DNA of 64,000 nt from Luzula sylvatica (taxonomy: Eukaryota > Streptophyta > Magnoliopsida > Poales > Juncaceae). A program made the translations under genes and the position numbers. This document shows, piece by piece, positions 1 through 13,036 of the stretch. Below the pieces are notes generated by a model. It had not been told where the DNA came from, ran no database searches, and worked only from the letters and a program-made list of their open reading frames with translations. Location: positions 9,988,862 to 10,052,861 of the forward strand of contig OX326959.1 of the NCBI GenBank assembly GCA_946800325.1, given 5' to 3'. Each line of letters opens with the position of its first letter. Positions within the stretch are counted from its first letter, which is position 1.

Positions 1-858
1 TGCTACCTCGCGTTGCTTCGGCGCATTTTTTTTTCTTTGATTTTATTCAGAATACAATAAATTGTTATAAAGTTGATAGTATTTTTTTTCGTGTAATCAA
101 CAATAAATTGTATTAATATGTCTTTTGTATACAAAATCATTTTATAAAATGATTTATCGTAGTCACATTAACAAAAATGTTTGGTATGCGAAGTTTATAA
201 ATTTTATAAAATGTAACTAAAACTCAAATCCATGCCGCTTGAAATCATGGAATAACGGGTCTGACTGTTTTTCTATAAAACATAAAAATATGATTCGTTT
301 ATGCGATTCGTTACGAGAACGATGTAACAAAAAAATGATGAATTAAACATGTGTCAAGTTATGGTTCATATGAAAAGCTGGTGTTGTGTATAACATGTCA
401 GACTGGTTATTTTACAACTGTAAGAAAAGCGACTCGTTACCTCAATCATCATAGAAATCCAGATCCCAAACATAAATAAAAAGCGACAGGTGCCGTTGTG
501 TGGATAATTTGGAAATTTTTAATAACTATATTATAATATTATAATATAATTTGTATTTCAAAATTTTTAATATATTCTTTTGTCGGAATGCATATTTTTT
601 GTTGGATAAAATACTGTTTGCAAAAATATTGAAAACAAAATTTTTATTTCAAATTTTTATTTGCCCATAATTGTGACCCGCTATATGATTAACTACAAAA
701 GTGACTCGTTACATGATTTGCTATAAAAATAATGCAACATAAAATATTGTTCATTATTGTAACTCGTTATACGGTTGGTTATAAAATTGGTGCAACATGA
801 AATTCGAATAAATAACACGTGTCAACTTTTCCTCTTTCACTCAATTTTAAAAGATGTA
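1..858. other. AT-rich intergenic DNA with a diffuse repeated motif
   Basis: No gene is seen. Variants of a motif resembling GACTCGTTAC followed by a 'tataaaa..tgcaaca' stretch recur near 300, 430, 700 and 760, so this is an old, diverged internal repeat. The first 30 bases contain a GC-rich potential hairpin that could be the cut-off end of a Helitron, but the window edge prevents a decision. Confidence 0.35.
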
Positions 859-905
859 CTAGCTTTATCCCCGCGCAATTGCACGGGACAACATACTTAT
901 TTTTT
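859..905 (-). mobile_element. Helitron-like 3' terminus on the minus strand
   Basis: Read on the minus strand, a GC-rich hairpin (CCCGTGC AATT GCGCGGGG) is followed about 8 bases later by CTAG and then T. This is the layout of a plant Helitron 3' end: a short hairpin, then CTRR, inserted before a T. The element would extend to the right. A possible 5' side lies near 1430-1460, where CTCCACG and CGTGGAG form a stem, but no clean TC start is seen. No RepHel gene is present, so any element here is non-autonomous. Confidence 0.45.
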
Positions 906-1459
906 ACATATTTTTTATAGAATTTATTTAAATAGAATTAGCACGAGTGCGAATTAACGCGCGTGCGTTTCAACAAAATTAATCTAAGCATGACATATTT
1001 GCAAATATCATGATGTCAATAGATGCATAAGGTTCATGAAATTAATCTATCACGGATATTATTTTCTGATATAATTGTTTAAATAGCATTGGCGCAGGTG
1101 CTTTCAAACTAGATTAATATAATCATGACATATTCACAAATATATTTAATGTCAATAGATGTATTAATAAGGGTTCATTAAAGAATCGCAACGTGTCAGT
1201 TTGATACAACGGACACATGACAAATTTCTATGAAATCTCGCATAAATTTGAGCTTACAAAATTTCATACATACCAGTGCGAAATGCGCAAATAAAAAATA
1301 ATTTGAAAGCAAAAAAATGACCAAAATCGAAAAAGGAAAAAAAATGGAGTAAAAAGAAAAATTACCAAAAAAGATCAAAATTGAAAAATAAAAAAATAAT
1401 GAGTTAAAAAGCAAATTTACTGCCCTCCACGTGTCAGCACTTCGTGGAGAGGGTAACAT

Positions 1460-2879
1460 TATATTAACTATAATATATTAATTGGAATTAAGATGATACA
1501 ATAATGATTATGTAATAGGATTTTGATAATTAAGATTTTAAATGTTCTAATGATTTCAACGAAAATTAAACATACAATCTCTCACAACATATTATTTTTT
1601 TTAAATAGAAGCAAATAAAAATTAAAAACCAAGAGGCATACAAACTTTTGGTCGTTAAGAATAATAACGCAGCTAGTAAATGATATGCGTAAAAGACAAA
1701 ATATCAATCAACAAAGCTTCAAAAAATTTCGAATGATAATCATTAATCATACCAAAAATGATAACATGGTCACGGTAAAAAAAAATCTAGCAACCAAAAT
1801 TATAATATTTTTTTTTATCTTCGATTGGAATTTCAAGATGTCGTGCCAATGACGATGTGATATAAAAGATACAAACAATAAAAAAAAATATAGAGGAAGA
1901 AATATTTTTTATTAGATTAAATTATTTGTGTACAAATAATTAACATAAACATACACGTATACATATTTTGCTCTAATGTGAATGTTATAATGTGTATTTT
2001 TTTCATGTTTGTACTTGTTTATTATTATCTAACATTTCACATCCGTTTATAATTATACATATAACATAATAAGATAAATTAATACATTCATATTTATAAT
2101 AAAAAAATTATTCTTGTAAACTATTCATTTATACAAACAACATATGTGCAGTGTGAGGTAAAAGAGAAAACCAAGCTAATTCATGCATTGATTGATGGTA
2201 AAAAATTGACAGATTTTACCAAAATTACCATGTTATTATCATGATAATTTTGGGTTAAAGATTAAGCTTGTAAGATTACATTTTTATAAGTTTGGAAAAT
2301 TATAATGGCCATAGCCTCGAAATGGTATATTTTATTGCAAAATTCGAATTCAAAATATTGCGTTTTGGATAATGGTTATAACAATCTCTAATCTTGATCC
2401 TTGGATTTTTTTTTTTTTAATTTAGAGGAAATGGAGAGTGTGTTTTCAAATAATTTTGAAATCGAATTTTAAAAAGATCCATTCCGGCTAGCCACTTTTT
2501 TTATGATAGTATTCATTTTATATCTTTTAAAATTTACTGATCATTATTTTTGTATTAAACACAATAATATTTTATTTTTCTCAAATTCAATTGAAAAATA
2601 TTCTTGAATAAGAAATGTTATTAAAATATAAATCTCACGCACAGTACAAAATTAAGAAAATGCAATACAAATAAGTAGAAATCTCCGCAAACTTTTGACA
2701 GACAATATTGTAATGTGTTTTTCTTCTTCTTCTTCTTCTTCTATTATGATCTTCATTTCATAACCATCACAATCTGCGTTTGTTGAGTACATGGATTTAC
2801 AATTTTGTTCTATTTCAGAAAGAGTGGTGATATGCATCCTCTTATAATTCACTAGCGATAAATCATGAATATTTAATTT
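1460..2879. other. AT-rich intergenic DNA
   Basis: No gene or element boundary could be supported. It contains a short (CTT)n run at about 2713-2742 and many poly-A/T runs. Short open frames here have no recognisable domains. Confidence 0.4.
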
Positions 2880-3420
2880 TTGTTATTTTATATAGGATAA
2901 GAAGAAATTTTGTCTTTTACTGTTTCAAACATTATTAATGTATTATATATTTTTAATAAATTTTTTTACCACCGTCATAATTAATCAAATATAAATTTGT
3001 AAATTTGAAAAATAAGTTATTGAGCTGAATAATACACTATTTAACATGTGTTATGTTAAACATATACGCATGAATAAAATTATCATAAAAATAAACAAAA
3101 ATGATAATAATAATTACGCAAATATATGCAAAATATAAATAGAAATACTTTGCTTTTAAACAAAAATAAAGATAAAATAATAAAAATTTATTCAAATAAC
3201 TATGACTTATCATTTGCAAAATAAAATATAATAACCAAATTAAATAACCAAATCAATTTTTAATAATTTGGTTTACCACCTAATCAATGCGGTTCATCAC
3301 ATAATTAATACGATTTGTCACATATTATGATTTATTATGTAAAATAATTTTATATTTAATCCATTTATTATTTATTGTCAATACATCTACATGTTGATGG
3401 GATGTTAAAATGAAGAAATA
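2880..3420. repeat. Dispersed repeat, copy A
   Basis: This stretch resembles 38240-39050 in the same orientation. Shared blocks include the 'taattaatcaaat..aaatttg.aaaataagttatt' segment, 'aacatgtgtta', and a distal part with repeated 'taattaatacgatttg' phrases. Copy B is longer because of extra sequence in its middle. No coding capacity or terminal structure is seen. It is an unclassified interspersed repeat. Confidence 0.5.
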
Positions 3421-4601
3421 TAGTTTTTCTTTCGTAAAAGAATTAATTGTGTAGTTATATTAAATCATCATCAAAAGCACAAAATCAGTTGTCTTCAACA
3501 TTTTAAAGAAAAATATGCTCGTATCACAAATTTCTGAGATGACTCGGAGCAAAATAATAAAAAAAGACATAACAATATTTTGTTCTCGAATTGTGTTGCT
3601 AAATAGTGTAAATCATGCTATTCGTAGTTGTTCATACTTTTGTGACATTCATTTCATTCGTGTGACTAGTAACATGCTAATAATAATGATTCTCGTACTA
3701 ATTTTTTTTCTTTTTCTATTTTGTAGATTCTCGTACTAATTAAGATCGTACATTGTTCATTTTAAGGTTATTCTTAGAATAGTAAACAACATTCCAATGT
3801 CATGTCGGCGACAAGCAAATATATAACCATACATGCTACAAACAAAATTTAAGACCTAAAACTTAGATTTTAAACTCCTTAACACACATATTTACAAATA
3901 AATATAAAAGTTTATAACATGTACATGTTAAGAAGATCGATTCAGGACGACCACTTCTTTGATTATCATTTTCATTTTGTATACTTCACATTATAAAAAA
4001 AAAAACGAGTAAATAGAGAATGATCGGCGATCCTCCGTTCATTAGTGTCAATAAAACTCGAATCCTCAACTTATCACAACATAAAAATTTTGTGTCTCAA
4101 AATCCAATTACTAATTTAATTACTGGATCATGAGCCCATTGATTATACTTTACATTATACTAATCATTATTTTTTGGGAAATTATACTTTGCTCCCTCAA
4201 TTCCCCCACAAATCCCCCACACTAATTAATCCCATAATTAATGTGGTGGATTAACGATTAATTCATGATTATTAAAATTTTAATATGTAATTAAGGCCCA
4301 TATCAATTGATGATTAATTTTAAATAATTAAAAATGGATAATTACGAATTAATTGTTAATTCAAAGCACTAATTATTGGATTAACCATGAATTACTATTG
4401 TGAAAAAATTGTGAGGGAATTTGAGGGGCATGATATATGGCCTCTTATTTTTTTGAGTAAATATACCAATCATTATTTTGTACAGAACACGTTACTAAAT
4501 ATTTTCTTTTTCCATTTCAGAATAAGTCTTACAATACGAAATAACTTGAATTCCCCATGGAGTAATTGGTGAACGAGTCAGCCTAGAATTTCAAATCCGA
4601 G
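3421..4601. other. AT-rich intergenic DNA upstream of the kinase relic
   Basis: No gene is seen. The last few hundred bases would have been the promoter and 5' UTR of the kinase-like gene that starts at 4602. No convincing TATA box or other element could be fixed. Confidence 0.35.
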
Positions 4602-5026
4602 ATGGTGCCAACAGGAAGGCCGCAGGCAGCACCGCCACCTCCAAGAACGCGGATGAAGATGCGATACAAATTCTCTGTCCCTCCTTCCGGTGCCTCTTTC
4701 CCTCCTCCTCCTCCTCCTCTTCTTCGAACGGTATTTCATTATTTATTACGTCATTTCCAGTTTGTTTTCATCTGAAAGGTCTCAAAATTGTGTTAAAAAT
4801 TGGTGACGGAAAGAAAAATAAAAAATTGTCTTCCAATGCCCTGATTTGGAAAGACGCATTATTTCCGTATGATTTACTATGGTTAATTTGCTACTATTTT
4901 CATATGTTTCATATTTGATTTGAACAGAACAAAGTGGTGATTCAGATTCAGCAGTTACTCAACGAGTAGCTCAACAAAGAAGTTGGCCGAAAAGATGGCT
5001 AAGAGGTAACTTTAAATCTAATATTT

Positions 5027-5111
5027 TGCAATTTGAAGTATTTTTTTATAAAGAAAACAATTTAAATTTTTGTAATTTGAAGTATTTTTTTATAAAGAAA
5101 ACAATTTAAAC
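5027..5111 (+). repeat. 43-bp tandem duplication in an intron of the kinase relic
   Basis: Two almost identical copies of a segment beginning 'aatttgaagtatttttttata' follow each other directly. The near identity indicates a recent local duplication. Confidence 0.85.
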
Positions 5112-6345
5112 AGTTCGTCCTGAACGCAAAACTTTGTGGTCATTTTTGTCTTTCACATTATTTCAATATGGATCAATTGTGGAGAATTAGTGGAAAAGCA
5201 AACGGCACTTTCGAGTTTTTATTTTTTATTTTCTTATTGCTTTTTTATTTATTTTAGGCACTCAAAAACCATCAAAACTATCAATTGCGGGAAAGTCCCG
5301 CGATGTAAATGAACCTCCCGCTATTGGAGATCTTCGTCTATCACTAACCGAACTGAAAGATAAAACATACAATTTCGGATCAAACGCTTTAGTCGGTGAG
5401 GGTTCATATGGAAGAGTCTATCGTGCGATTTTAGATCATGAGAAACATGTTGCCATTAAAAAGTTTCATGATTCTTTGTTTTCTTTGTTTTCTGGCCCTG
5501 ATTGCATATTCCTGACTAAGTTATGAACAATTTATCTTATTTTCAACGCTTAATTTTAATTTGAATATTGTACATTGATTTAGTGAGAACACTTTTTTAT
5601 ATCAGGTATCAGAGTTGATTCGATTGAAGCACGAAAACATTGTTGAAATTGTTGGATATTGTGGCCAGGGAAATCATCATATATTGGCATATGAATACGC
5701 AACGAAAGGATCCCTTCATGACATTCTGCATGGTACGAACAATAAACTTTCGAGCTTGGAAATGACTATAAATTATATTAGCTTTTAACTGTCTGAATTT
5801 AAATAAATAGGTAAAAAAGGATTGCGGTATGCACAACCCGGACCGGTGCTCAGCTGGATGCAACGGGTCAAAATCGCAGTTAATGCGGCAAAAGGGCTCG
5901 AATTCCTACACGAGACGGCCCAACCTCCTATTATACACACAGAGTTCAAATCAAGCAACGTTCTTTTGTTTGACGATTACGAGGCAAAGATTATGGATTT
6001 TAATATCTTTAATCACGAGGGGTAAGCAAATCTCGAAATTTCAAATAATTGAAACTGTGATGGTCTTGTATAGTATTATGGTGCAGCAAATGTAGATTTT
6101 TTTTATTTTAAATTTTTTTAGTCCTGTTGGATCATGACTTGATCAATTATTTTCTTTTATGCAACTCAATAATTTTTCTTTTACCAATATAATTAAGCCA
6201 ATTGGGACATTATCAAAGTATTTTTTATTTAATTATAACAGATCCAGTCTTCGGCCCGGTGGGAGATACAACCAATACGATCTTGGTCTTAAATGGCCTG
6301 TAGGTAAAATGCCTGGAGAATGGGCCAAGATGGCCAAGAGGTAAT

Positions 6346-9300
6346 TATTTGATTTTTAATTAATATAATATTTTAAATTATATTTTTTTATTTTATTTAT
6401 TTTATTTATTTTGGAAATGTGCTAAGTAAAAAAAAGAAAAAAGAAAAATGGAATCATTAAAGGTAAATAAGAGAGAGGAAAGTTCACCAAATAAGATCAC
6501 AAACACACAAATTTGCTACGAAGTTCGGCGAAGTAATTACGATGATATTTAACCTATCTTTTACTTGGTAGTGACCAATTAGTTCTCACGAATACCTAAT
6601 CTCGGCATTTGGCCAACTTCTTCACTATCCCAAAATTAAAAATCTAACAGTGGTGTCGATATCGTTTTACAACTTAACAACGATATCAATGATCTTAACG
6701 TGGTCTCTTCCTGAGCATATTACGCTATATTAAATTCCTCTAAACTTTGCATATGTTGACATACTACAAATACTAAAATATCATGCTCAATTGGGCACAC
6801 GAGGGAACCGCTAAATTCCCGAAGCTTATTATGTGTCCAAATGAGAAAGAATTTAATAAAACAAGAGAATTTGTTTGCTTAAAATTTTTACTTTAAAGTT
6901 GATGAAAAAAATCATTTTTACTTTAAAATTGATAAAAAAAATCATTTGAGGTGCCTCCTTATTTATTTTATATTTATAGTGAAGGAAGGACTAAGACTTA
7001 TTTGCAATTTTTTACTTCCCGTTCAAACGTAAAAAGAACCCGTTTGAAAGAATGATCGTTGTTGAAAATATTAATTAGCCAATGGCTAGATTTGATGAAA
7101 AATCAGGGAATGTGTTCGAACGGTATAAAAATTCATATGGAAAGAACTAGTGTTTGAGTGAAATTGTTTGCAAGTAATTCTTGATTCATTTGAATGGTAT
7201 AACGATCCGTTCGAACATACAATGTAAATTGTTTTTGTTCAAAAAAAATTTAAGCCCGTCTTGAACGGACAATACAAAATAATATATTAGTTTGTTCGAA
7301 TTGATAGAAATATTGTTGGAAAGTTTAGTGTAAAATCTCAAATCTTTTTAAATATATTTGAATTGCTTATCTTTTTAAAGGATGTTATATTATTTACGGA
7401 ATTTTTTATTTTGTTCCCACAACTCCTCTCTTTCATCTTGGATACGAATTTCGAGAAATATTAGTGAGATTAATTAGTAACCTAATTAATATTAAATTCA
7501 TATGTAAAAATGAATTTAAGGATTATCACGTTTTTGTATTGATATGTTGATTAATTTTTTTTTTGTTAATTGAATTGCAAATTATCCCTGTTAATCCTCT
7601 TTGAAATCCGCATGATAGATAAGAGAGAGGAGTTTTGGGTGGCATAGTGCATGTCCTCCATTATTTATTTCGTCCGAACGGAGGCAAATACCATTCGAAC
7701 AAATGGTAATATATACTTTAAATGGTTTTGAATATGTTATGGTGGCCTGAAATTTATTTTACTTACTCCGTTCGAATGGAAGTAAATACTCTATTTGAAT
7801 CAACAATGACATTTTTTTTTTTCTTGTTGCAAAAATCAACAATGATTTTTTATTTTTTTTTGAAAATACTATTTTGTTATTGTAAATGAAATAAGTTTGG
7901 CCCAGGTTTAACCACCTAAGGGTTGACTCTGGAGTTGTTTGGCAATTTGAATCTCAACGTGGAATAGAACTTTGGGAAATTTTACTCTGTCCCCAAAATG
8001 TCCAAAATTTTGCCCCCCAAATAGTCCAAAATTTTGACTCTGGAGTTGTTTGGCAATCTGAATCTCAATGAAATTTTACTTTGGGCAAATTTTTGGACAT
8101 TCTAGGGACACGGTAAATAAGCTCTAGAACTTTATACTTTCATTTCTACTAATTCATTTTTTGGTGAACATAATATTATGAAATTATCTTGTTTCAAAAT
8201 CTTCTTCTTCACATAAAGCCATTAAATTATAATTCTCTTGATACGAGGTGTGTTGAGGTGGAGGAAAAAGTAAACGTGCCACGTACTCAACCCCTTTTCT
8301 ATTGTTCAATGATTCAACATTTCATTCGTGTGAATTGGCTCTTTTGAGTATTGGTATTAATTGAAATTTATTCATATAAATAAATATTGAAATTGGTATT
8401 TTATTTTTTTAATAATCATATTTTTAATTTTAAACAAAAAAAAAGTTAGTCCACTATCGTTATTGAGAATAATTGATATTTGTTTTGATAAATATTTTTA
8501 TTTGGCTTGCAAATTTTAGTGTGCATCTTTATAAAAATTAAATTTTCCAGCTTTTTATAATTCCAGAACTTTTTACTCCTCCACCGTGTAATGCAAATCC
8601 ACTCCGCTAATTCCGCTTGTCAAACGGCCCCTAACTGTCCACTCCCGAATTTCGTGTGTTTCTTGAATGTCTTCTATTTTAGTGTGCATCTTCTTGTGTG
8701 TGTGTCTTGAACTTGTGTTTCTTGAGATTATGTGTTTATTTCTTTCTTTCTTTTTTGAAAATAATAGAGTAAGCTCTTATGTCCTACTTCTATTCAATAA
8801 TTCTTGCATTAAAAGTTTTTTTTACACGAATTTTTAGCAAATTTTTTTGAAGGTATTTGTCCTACACTAGCTAAAAATCACTATATCCTAAATACCTTCA
8901 CACTAACTTGCTTATCTATACCTAACCAAAAAAAAAAACAAAGAAAACAAAAAGCATATATGCTAAATCATGAATTTATTTTCCAAGATTTCAATTCCTT
9001 CCTTATATATAATTGAAAAACTTGGAATTGATATCCTAGAATTCCCAAATCCTAGAATCTAAGATCCTTGATAACTATCAGGATTTGAAAAACGGTTTCT
9101 GAACTTCTAATTATTTGAAAGCCGTCTAATTCATCTTCTTGCGATCTCTCTTCCATTATAGTTCGCGATCAATCACAATCATCCTTTCTGTATCTCTTCA
9201 TCCTCCACCAGATCACCAGACTGGCAACCCTCTTCCTGCCATTAATCACCAGAGATCTCTTTGCCTTAATCAACACGTCTTATTATACTGTAACCCCTAA

Positions 9301-9383
9301 TTTTGGCGACATCAGAGCCCGATGAAAGGTACTTCACCAGAATCGAATCACTTCGCCTCCTTTTGAAGTAAGTTTCCTTCTTT
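6346..9383. other. Non-coding sequence in the enlarged intron of the kinase relic
   Basis: No gene is seen. From about 7020 to 7800, variants of CCGTTCGAACGG (full or half palindrome) occur at least eight times with irregular spacing. The phrase 'ttgactctggagttgtttggcaat' occurs at 7922 and again at 8035, about 113 bp apart. The rest is AT-rich, with a poly-A stretch near 8930-8950. It may be the 3' part of the inserted LINE or of another, unrecognised element. Confidence 0.4.
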
Positions 9384-9384
9384 A

Positions 9385-9675
9385 CTAGGATTCAATGAAC
9401 CCTAGTTCTTCCAAGATTGTTACATCACCATTTACGTTCAATTTGTCATCAATTTCAGTATGGGTTTGCGCAATTTGGAACGCAATTTGGAACGGATCAT
9501 CTGGCATAATTTCTTCAACAAGGCTTTCCAATTCTTCTACTGTTCTTCTTATGGTAAAGTCACTATCTTTTGCTTGATTTATTCGATCAATTGCTTCTGC
9601 GTGTCTTTCTTCTTCATTCATATCTTGATTGAACCACCACACGCCTTCTTTAGATAAAGTTCCATCTTGCTCCAT
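9385..9675 (-). CDS. Acidic 96-aa open frame of unknown function inside the LINE region
   Basis: This is the cleanest open frame in the insert. The product is acidic, with a central segment rich in Glu and Asp and the repeated phrase FQIAFQIAQ. No family is recognised. It lies downstream of the truncated ORF2 start on the same strand, so it may be a remnant of element sequence rather than a real gene. No promoter or partner is visible. Confidence 0.25.
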   Translation of the reverse strand: MEQDGTLSKEGVWWFNQDMNEEERHAEAIDRINQAKDSDFTIRRTVEELESLVEEIMPDDPFQIAFQIAQTHTEIDDKLNVNGDVTILEELGFIES

Positions 9676-9883
9676 TTCATTATTGATATGTGCATAGTTT
9701 GAATTATTAGTGTAATAATTTTCTAAATTTAAGGAGTGATCAAAATAATTTCCATCTGAATATATTTTCTAAAATTATTGACATCTTGCTCCATTTCTGT
9801 TTTATATATACTCTTAATTGGCCCATAAATACCAGTAATTAGAAATTTTAAATTATCCCATTTATTTTATAAAATTATTGAAA

Positions 9884-9934
9884 TTAACTAGTAATTTTTC
9901 CTGATGCATTTAACCCTCTAACATTCCATGATAA

Positions 9935-9937
<3 letters not shown>
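9884..9937 (-). pseudogene. Start of LINE ORF2, apurinic endonuclease domain remnant
   Basis: The minus strand reads ILSWNVRGLNASGK and then reaches a stop after three more residues. This is the hallmark N-terminus of the endonuclease domain of plant L1-type LINE ORF2 (consensus like 'ILSWNVRGL'). The rest of the endonuclease and the reverse transcriptase cannot be found downstream, so ORF2 is lost or deleted. A (TA)n tract abuts its upstream side. Confidence 0.75.

Positions 9938-9938
<1 letters not shown>

Positions 9939-9965
<27 letters not shown>
9939..9965. repeat. (TA)n microsatellite
   Basis: An uninterrupted run of TA dinucleotides, between the LINE ORF2 start motif and ORF1. Confidence 0.9.
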
Positions 9966-9966
<1 letters not shown>

Positions 9967-10244
9967 TTTTTAATATACTTTCTCCACTTATAATGAACAA
10001 GTACTAAGTACTTTGTTAATCTACTAAATTTTTAATTATATCCTTAATTTCATCATTTATATCTATTCCAGTGGAAGATAATATTTCTTCAATTTCATTT
10101 TTATCCAAAATTTCCAATTTTCCTTCTAAATTTAAAGATTTAATTTTTGTAATATTTTGCTTATTATATTTATGCCTTTTGGATCTATCTTTTTGAATTT
10201 CTTTGAATTTAACAAGTTGTGCTTTTAATAGGAGATTGATAGTG

Positions 10245-11742
10245 ATTTACTTGGTTATTTGATAACCTAGAACTCCTTCTTTGTTCATCAACTCTAATTA
10301 TTTTAGTTTTATTTTTTAATTTATTCTCTGATACTTTTTTAGTAGATTGATTTAAGGTGTTCTCCATTATATTTAAAGAAGAAGTTCTACTCTCACTGGT
10401 ATGTTGTGTTGTGGTTAAAAAATCATTATTTAATTTTTCAGGAATTTTATCAAAATAATCACTTATCTTTTTTTTTATTTTTATCAGGAATTTGTGATCT
10501 ATTAAAAATTGTTAGTGGCAAAACTTCTTGAATACATTGTAAGTTATCATTTTTTGAATTCTTAATAATTTTATTTCCCTGACTAATTAAATAATTTTTC
10601 CCATTTAAGTTATTTGTATTTATGACATTTGATGAATCAATCCTAATTATTTCCATATTATTTTCATAGTGATTTGAAATTAGGGTTGAGTCATCTAATT
10701 CATATGGCTCAATATTATTAATGGTGGGTACCAATTTATTAAAATCATTTTCTATTAATTCTGACTTTGAATTCAATATTGAATCAATAAAGTTTGTTAA
10801 TGTTTTTTGCTTATCATAAAGAATCAGTTTGTTTGTATGACCATCTTCTAGATTTGTTTTCAAAATATTTTCAATCGGTTTTAAACTCATTTTATCACTT
10901 TCTGATGTCTAAATTTTTAGACAAAATGTCCAATTTACCCTTAACTCTCCCGTAAGGAATAATTTTTTTCTTTTTCTGCCAGATTTTAATAATTTTTTTT
11001 TATTATTTTTAAAAACATTTCCATTTACCTTATTAACCCTAAAATCTTTTCTTGTATTTTCTGACTGAATTTTCTTATCTTTTAAATTTATTTGATTGTT
11101 ATTCATTTGAGAAGAACTTGCAATATTAGCTATTTACTTAACTGGTATTATAGTTATAAAAATTTTATCAATTAATTTGATTGAATTTGGAATTTTTATA
11201 TTTTCTTTGCAATTTATTAATAATTTAATACTTGAAATTATTTTTGTTGGAATGTAGGAACCAACTGATATTAATGTAGCAAGAGATTTAGTGATTTTTA
11301 TTAAAGAGATAGGAGTACAATAAATATCAGGTAATTTTTCTAATTGTATTTCTTTTGTCAAAATTTTGAGATTATTTTATGTGATATTTGTTGTTAAATT
11401 TACTATCAACTGATTATTTTCTATTTCAGGACTCATAACTTGTTTTCCTTTTTGAATATATGAGAAATTTGATTTAGAGAAAGGTATGTTATTTCCCAAA
11501 TTATTTATTTTAGTATAGCAAAATTTTTGAACATGTCCTAATTTATGACATTTATAACATCTTATTGGCTCCCTACATTCATATCTTGTGTGTGTAGTTG
11601 ATAAGCATCGAAAACATTTCTTTTGATCGAAGTTTTTATTATTTTGTTTATTTTGAGGTTTAATTTTCTTATGATTATTGTCTAAGGTCCATTGATTTAT
11701 ATTTTGATTTAGGGCTTGAGCATGAGTAGAATTGGAATACAT
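10245..11742 (-). pseudogene. LINE ORF1 (CCHC nucleic-acid-binding protein), degenerate
   Basis: Read from 11742 downwards, the frame opens with about 45 polar residues. It then has a double zinc knuckle, CFRCLSTTHTRYECREPIRCYKCHKLGHVQKFC in overview, with C-x2-C-x4-H-x4-C spacing. A segment follows that resembles the DUF4283-associated fold (around 11134-11361). A basic stretch (about 10909-11106) and a long Asn-rich spacer (10459-10890) come next. The frame closes near 10245 with VDEQRRSSRL, the usual C-terminal signature of plant L1 ORF1. Stops and frame changes separate these parts, so it is inactive. The product would coat LINE RNA in the retrotransposition particle. The ORF2 start motif lies 0.3 kb downstream in the expected order. 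Confidence 0.75.
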
Positions 11743-11759
11743 GATGAAAAGAAGTTAAC

Positions 11760-13036
11760 AGAGATTAGAAACTTATCCGTTCGGAGCAATCTTCAAGTTC
11801 TTCATGTTCAGCTTTGTTTTGGTCTTCAATGTCTTCAAGTTCCAAAATCTCCACACTTAACACCACTCGTGATCCCCCTTAGCTCAATTCTTAATCTTCA
11901 ATTTGTAATATTCTTTGTTGTATTCTTGGTCTCTTCTTGCTTGTGTTTGGTTGTTTATCTCCTTTGTTTAATCTTGAATTTTGACAATCTTGAATTTCCC
12001 CGGAAAAGAACGTCGGAGATGAACCTGGGAGAGAGCACCGGAGATGAACCGGAGAGGAGCACCGGAAAAAAAAACCAGAGAATCGTTCAAGAATCCCCCT
12101 TAGCAATCTTGCTCCCAACTGTCTTTTCAAGAATCCTCCTTAGCTATCCTCCTTAGCAAACTTGTTCTCTCTTGAAGAACTCTAAAGACACCAGAAAGAT
12201 TGCCTAATAATCGCCTAGAACCAGAGAGTAGACGTCTATAATCGGAGAGTAGGAGCGGTAGGTCACCGGAGTAGGTAGGTGATAATCGGGGAGTCTACAG
12301 AATCTTCAGAGAATCACCGGAGATTCACCGGAGAACAAACACTCGGAGTCGCTCAAGAATCGCTCAAGATAGTGGGAGAACGAGATCTCCCCTATGTGTT
12401 TATTTCTTGTGTTTTTGCTTTGGCGTATTTCTCCACTTTTCATTATTTTTGCATATATCTTGAGAGGAATACTAATGCAAGTCCACACTTATTGTATTCT
12501 CAATCGTCATTTTTATCACGTGCCTCCACGTGGCAAAACGCATGTTTAAAATAATACGGGCAGAAAACTAGATGAGCGATCATTTTTTTTCGGATGGAAA
12601 AATGTGGGCAGAAATCTGTGAGAAGGAGTGCAAAATAATTTTACATATCATAATTATCACTCGATTTTACATGTTAGTATTTTGGATTAGTTTTAAGATT
12701 ATTATACACAGTACAAACAGACTCGTAATATCATTATGTCATTTTACCCACTGATGAGTGAATTAGCAAGCCATTTGCGAATTTTAGTCAAATTTTCTTA
12801 ATAAAAGTTTGTAAAAATACAAAGAACTAAATATCATGGTTCACTGCAAAATGTTTTTTTATACAAAGAACGTAATATCATTATGTCATTTTACCCACAC
12901 ATATGTGTCATGATATAAATTTATGTATGAAAACACATGCATACATATGTGTCATGTATGTTATATATAATTAACTCATGCAAAATAACCAGAAATACAT
13001 TTATATTATTTGCTGAATGATGTTCAATATAATACA
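11760..13036 (-). other. Probable LINE 5' region and residual kinase intron
   Basis: Upstream of ORF1 on the minus strand, the sequence becomes richer in GC, with repeated 'ACCGGAGA' and 'AAGAATC' phrases on the plus strand (about 12000-12380), as expected of a LINE 5' UTR. Beyond 12560 the DNA is AT-rich again. The phrase 'gtaatatcattatgtcattttaccca' appears at 12724 and 12870, a short local duplication. The intron ends with CAG at 13034-13036. Confidence 0.4.

Noticed and set aside
1..30. GC-rich hairpin at the window start, like a Helitron end
   Set aside because: The CTAG that would be diagnostic lies outside the window, if it exists.
6241..6345. Possible extra kinase exon reading RPGGRYNQYDLGLKWPVGKMPGEWAKMAKR, bordered by AG and GT
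   Set aside because: It does not resemble the kinase activation segment expected at this place in any frame, and no other family is recognised.
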